From assembly GCA_020853075.1 (NCBI GenBank), contig JADYZS010000512.1, positions 1-10,038 of the forward strand: 10,038 nt of DNA, given 5' to 3'. Position numbers and translations under genes: made by a program. Shown here piece after piece: positions 7,625-10,038 of this stretch; the stretch's first letter is position 1, and the number at the start of each line of letters is the position of its first letter. The notes beneath the pieces were generated by a model, which worked only from the letters and a program-made list of their open reading frames with translations, made no database searches and was not told where the DNA came from. The stretch is from Anaerolineae bacterium (GTDB lineage Bacteria; Chloroflexota; Anaerolineae; JADYZS01).

Positions 7625-7862
7625 GATTAACCGGCGCGGCTTCTCTGCCCTCTCCCCGGCGCTCACAGGGGGAGGTATCCGGCAGTTGCGGCGACAAGAC
7701 CCCCGCCCCTGTGTCGGGGGCGGGGAGAAGGCCCGCGAAGGCCCGGTACGCTCCTCCTCTCTACGCCCCGCGCAGCAGGGGAGGGTAGGCCACGAAGCGT
7801 CCCATACGCGAGGGTGGGGGTCTGGCGCTGGCGCGCCCCGGCTTCTCCGGTTGGGCCTGGCG
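7625..7862. repeat. Intergenic stretch with clustered C/G-rich imperfect inverted repeats
   Basis: No gene can be supported in these 238 bases. They carry at least three hairpin-capable pieces: CTCCCC (7652-7657) with GGGGAG (7669-7674), CCCCGCCCC (7701-7709) with GGGGCGGGG (7717-7725) over a 7-nt loop, and CCCC (7766-7769) with GGGG (7778-7781). The first shares CTGCCCTC...CCCC and GGGGGAGG blocks with the perfect hairpin at 9968-10018, so it looks like an eroded member of the same repeat family. None is followed by a T-run, so an intrinsic terminator is not clear. No promoter for the next gene is obvious. Confidence 0.55.
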
Positions 7863-9263
7863 ATGGAGGCGCTCTACCTCCTATACTTTACGGCGCGCTT
7901 CCCCCTGGCGCGCCTGTATGACACGCTACCGCCGGTAGATTTTGCCAAACTGACAAGTTACTTCTGGGGCGACTCCGTGGCCTACGTGGCCGTGCTGACC
8001 GCGCTCTTTGTGCTCTCGGTGATGGCAGCCCGTAGCGTAACGCCCGCGCGGGGCCGGGCGCTGGCCTTCATCCTGGCCGGCAGCGCTATCTTCGGCCTGA
8101 CCCTGGTGTTCCTTTACCCTATTCTGGCAACCGATCTCTTCAGTTACGCGCTGCGCGGGCGGGTGGCCGCGCTCTACGGTGCGAACCCTTTCGCCGTCTC
8201 GCCGTCTGCCTTTCCCCATGATCCCTGGATAGGACTCACAGGCGAGTGGGCCGTCTCCGCCTCGCCTTACGGGCCGCTCTGGGAGGGCCTGAGTTATCTC
8301 GTCGCCCGCTTCTCTGGTGGAAACTTCCTGGCGCATCTTCTGGCGCTTAAGGTTGTCGCCTTTGTTTCTTATCTGTGCAGCGTGGGTCTCGTTTGGGCGA
8401 TCCTGGGACGGCTCGCGCCGGAGCGCCAGGCGGCGGGGACCCTCTTCTACGCCTGGAACCCTTTCACCTTGCTGGAGACGGTGGGCAACGGCCATAATGA
8501 CATTCTGATGGTGGCCCTGATCCTGGTGGCGGTCTATTTCCTCGTCAGCGGACGCTCCTGGGGCGTTGTTCCCGCGATGGTTGCGGCCACGCTGGTCAAG
8601 CACATCGCCCTTCTCCTCATCCCGCCTTTCGTCCTCTACCTGGCCTGGCAGCATCCTTTCTGGCGACGCTGGCTTTTCCTCGTCGCCAACGCGGCGATGG
8701 CCGTGCTCTTGCTGGTCGTGTTCTGGTTTCCCGTGTGGCCGGGGTGGGATCACTGGGCCGTGCGTGAGGCAGCCACAGGCGCGACCTACTCCCCGGCTGC
8801 GCTCCTCATCCTACTCCTACGCTTCGTGGTAGGGCTACCGGCTGCTTTCCGGGTGGGGCGCTACATCGTCTTTGCTCTCTTCGCCTTGACCTACCTCTGG
8901 GCATTGCGCCGCCGTCCTGCCAGCGCGCGCCAGACAATCTACGCGGGTTTTCTTGCCCTGATGGGTTACCTGGTCTTCGCTGCCATGCAATACCATCCCT
9001 GGTATCTTCTGTGGGTGTTGCCGCTGGCTGTCTTCCTGGGCCCTGTTGAAACGGTTGCTATCGCCGTCTTCTGCTGGACGAGCCTGGCTAACACCGTCAT
9101 CTACGACGTCCTTTGGCCCTGGCTTTGGAGTGTGCTGGATGCAACGGCTATCCACCTGATCGGGGTTTCTTTTACATTCTTGCCGCCGCTGCTGGCCGCG
9201 CTGTGGTATAAGAACAGGCAGAAAGCGGCAGGCGAGATTCTCACCGCAGATAAGATATTCTGA
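7863..9263 (+). CDS. Polytopic GT-C-type membrane glycosyltransferase (mannosyltransferase-like)
   Basis: This membrane protein of about 466 residues has roughly ten or more hydrophobic segments and resembles polyprenol-phosphate-sugar-dependent GT-C transferases (GT87/MptB-like), which add mannose or other sugars to lipid or polymer acceptors on the outer face of the membrane. The segment LATDLFSYALRGR (88-100) places Asp91 in an extracytoplasmic loop as the likely catalytic acid. ASPYGPLWEGLS (133-144), AWNPFTLLE (197-205), GNGHNDILM (208-216) and YHPWYLLWVLPL (378-389) are further recognisable family-type motifs. ATG 7863 is the best start by composition, but no good Shine-Dalgarno is present and the frame stays open far upstream, so TTG 7851 or others are possible and a missing first helix cannot be excluded. 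The next gene begins 23 nt later. Donor and acceptor are unknown. Confidence 0.82.
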   Translation: MEALYLLYFTARFPLARLYDTLPPVDFAKLTSYFWGDSVAYVAVLTALFVLSVMAARSVTPARGRALAFILAGSAIFGLTLVFLYPILATDLFSYALRGRVAALYGANPFAVSPSAFPHDPWIGLTGEWAVSASPYGPLWEGLSYLVARFSGGNFLAHLLALKVVAFVSYLCSVGLVWAILGRLAPERQAAGTLFYAWNPFTLLETVGNGHNDILMVALILVAVYFLVSGRSWGVVPAMVAATLVKHIALLLIPPFVLYLAWQHPFWRRWLFLVANAAMAVLLLVVFWFPVWPGWDHWAVREAATGATYSPAALLILLLRFVVGLPAAFRVGRYIVFALFALTYLWALRRRPASARQTIYAGFLALMGYLVFAAMQYHPWYLLWVLPLAVFLGPVETVAIAVFCWTSLANTVIYDVLWPWLWSVLDATAIHLIGVSFTFLPPLLAALWYKNRQKAAGEILTADKIF

Positions 9264-9269
9264 AGTATC

Positions 9270-9283
9270 GTGGAGGTCTCCAC
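9270..9283 (+). promoter_or_regulatory. Small inverted repeat covering the npdG Shine-Dalgarno
   Basis: GTGGAG (9270-9275) and CTCCAC (9278-9283) form a perfect inverted repeat. In RNA it would make a 5-bp stem with a GGTC loop. The likely Shine-Dalgarno GGAGG (9272-9276) lies inside it, about ten bases before the GTG start at 9287. It could lower translation or be a protein binding site, but an inverted repeat this short can arise by chance. Confidence 0.35.
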
Positions 9284-9286
9284 TAC

Positions 9287-9958
9287 GTGGCAGATAACGC
9301 AGCAGGCATCATCGCGGTCATCGGCGGCACCGGCAAAGAAGGATCGGGGCTGGCGCTCCGTTGGGCGAAGGCGGGCGCGCGCGTCGTCATCGGCTCGCGC
9401 GATCCGGCCAAGGCGGAACGCGTGGCCGCCGAACTGAACGCCCGATTGGGACAAGATACCATCAGAGGCTTAGGGAATCGTGAAGCGGCAGAGCAGGGCG
9501 ACGTCGTCGTGCTGACCGTTCCTTACGCGGCCCACCTCAGCACGCTGGCCCAGGTGAAGGATGCGCTGGCAGGCAAAGTGTTGGTGGACGTGACCGTTCC
9601 CCTTGACCCGGAGAACGTGCGCCGCGTGAAGTTGCCCGCCGCAGGCTCTGCAACGCAAGAGGCGCAGCAATTCCTGGGCGACAGCGTGCGGGTCGTCTCC
9701 GCCTTTCAGAACATCCCGGAATCGCTTCTGCATGACCCTCTCGCGCCCGTGGAGTGCGACGTTTTGGTCTGTGGCAACGACCGGGAGGCAAAGAGGGCGG
9801 CGATTCGTCTGGCAGAGTTGGCCGGGATGCGCGCCTTTGACGGCGGCCCCATTGAGAATTCGGTGGTGGCCGAGGCGCTGACCTCTGTTCTGATCAACCT
9901 CAATATCCGCTACAAGGTCCACGGGGCCGGCTTCCGCTTCACGCGCCTGCCGGAGTAG
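9287..9958 (+). CDS. npdG: NADPH:coenzyme F420 oxidoreductase (NpdG/Fno type)
   Basis: This 223-residue cytoplasmic enzyme transfers hydride between NADP(H) and the deazaflavin F420. Its N-terminal Rossmann fold carries GGTGKEGSGLALR (residues 13-25), and the second strand ends with IGSRDPAKAE (35-44), where Ser-Arg is the usual contact for the NADP 2'-phosphate. Later segments match the family well: VVVLTVPYAAH, VDVTVPLDP, VSAFQNIPESLLHD, VCGNDREAKRAA and the C-terminal ENSVVAEALTSVLINLN followed by HGAGFRF. Length matches typical archaeal and bacterial Fno proteins (about 210-230). GTG 9287 is chosen because GGAGG lies about ten bases upstream and residues 8-12 form the expected first strand. 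It follows the glycosyltransferase by 23 nt and may share its transcript. It implies that the host makes or uses F420; no F420 synthesis gene is in the window. Some relatives are generic NADP-binding reductases, so the cofactor is inferred. Confidence 0.9.
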   Translation: MADNAAGIIAVIGGTGKEGSGLALRWAKAGARVVIGSRDPAKAERVAAELNARLGQDTIRGLGNREAAEQGDVVVLTVPYAAHLSTLAQVKDALAGKVLVDVTVPLDPENVRRVKLPAAGSATQEAQQFLGDSVRVVSAFQNIPESLLHDPLAPVECDVLVCGNDREAKRAAIRLAELAGMRAFDGGPIENSVVAEALTSVLINLNIRYKVHGAGFRFTRLPE

Positions 9959-9967
9959 ATTTGACAA

Positions 9968-10018
9968 GGCCCCCTCCCTGCCCTCCCCCGCGCGGCGGGG
10001 GAGGGCAGGGAGGGGGCC
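9968..10018. repeat. Perfect 24-bp inverted repeat (C/G-rich hairpin)
   Basis: Arms 9968-9991 and 9995-10018 are exact reverse complements with only GCG between them. The left arm is almost all C with spaced T, and the right arm is the purine-rich complement. The repeat begins 10 nt after the npdG stop. No T-run follows on either strand, so it is not a classical intrinsic terminator, although so stable a hairpin could stop polymerase or protect the mRNA 3' end. Its purine/pyrimidine bias and lack of decay suggest a recent or maintained member of an interspersed repeat family. Confidence 0.9.
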
Positions 10019-10038
10019 AGTAACCGACTCAGAAGGAC

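Noticed and set aside
7645..7781. CRISPR-like array
   Set aside because: The repeated pieces are unequal, short, and lack regular spacers; they are inverted C/G repeats, not direct repeats.
7926..8753. A 275-codon open frame on the - strand opposite the glycosyltransferase gene
   Set aside because: The product is charged and low-complexity with no recognisable motif, while the + strand frame has clear membrane segments and family motifs. Long antisense frames are expected at this GC content.
9240..9269. A separate promoter for npdG in the AT-richer end of the glycosyltransferase gene (TAAGAT, GATATT)
   Set aside because: No matching -35 at proper spacing could be seen, and the 23-nt gap is consistent with cotranscription.
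9968..10018. Classical rho-independent terminator after npdG
   Set aside because: The hairpin is very strong, but no T-run follows on either strand, so it is listed as a repeat; a termination role stays possible.

Overview
The window is one dense, GC-rich bacterial segment in which every supported gene lies on the + strand. It reads as ordinary chromosome of an uncultured or environmental bacterium. Three things fit Chloroflexota: a coenzyme-F420 reductase, a large free-standing AAA/TPR signalling ATPase, and C/G-rich inverted repeats between genes. That placement is an inference from gene content and style; no rRNA or other phylogenetic marker is present.

Region 1 (1-6508) is a tightly packed gene train with gaps of 12 nt or less and two ATGA stop/start overlaps, so it is probably one transcript whose start lies upstream of the window. 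It begins with molybdenum cofactor genes: the 3' part of moeA, then moaC, moaD and moaE. MoaC makes cyclic pyranopterin monophosphate. MoaD and MoaE together form molybdopterin synthase, and MoeA inserts molybdate into the finished pterin. The train continues into a PiT-family inorganic anion/phosphate permease with its usual partner, a DUF47 (PhoU-like) protein, and ends with a 907-residue STAND-type ATPase carrying a long TPR-like C-terminal region and no recognisable output domain.

Region 2 (6509-7624) starts a new transcription unit. A good sigma70-type promoter and a strong Shine-Dalgarno site precede a sugar-phosphate isomerase/epimerase-like TIM-barrel protein whose metal-ligand pattern is intact.

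Region 3 (7625-7862) holds no convincing gene. It carries a cluster of imperfect C/G-rich inverted repeats that look like decayed copies of the perfect 24-bp hairpin at the end of the window.

Region 4 (7863-10038) encodes a polytopic GT-C-type glycosyltransferase and then an NADPH:F420 oxidoreductase (npdG/fno type), 23 nt apart. It closes with the perfect hairpin repeat.

No wholly new system is evident. The points most worth a second look are the MoaD with three residues after its Gly-Gly, the joining of molybdenum cofactor genes to a Pit-DUF47-ATPase block, a His-to-Gln change in the second signature of the permease, the effector-less ATPase, and the hairpin repeat family.
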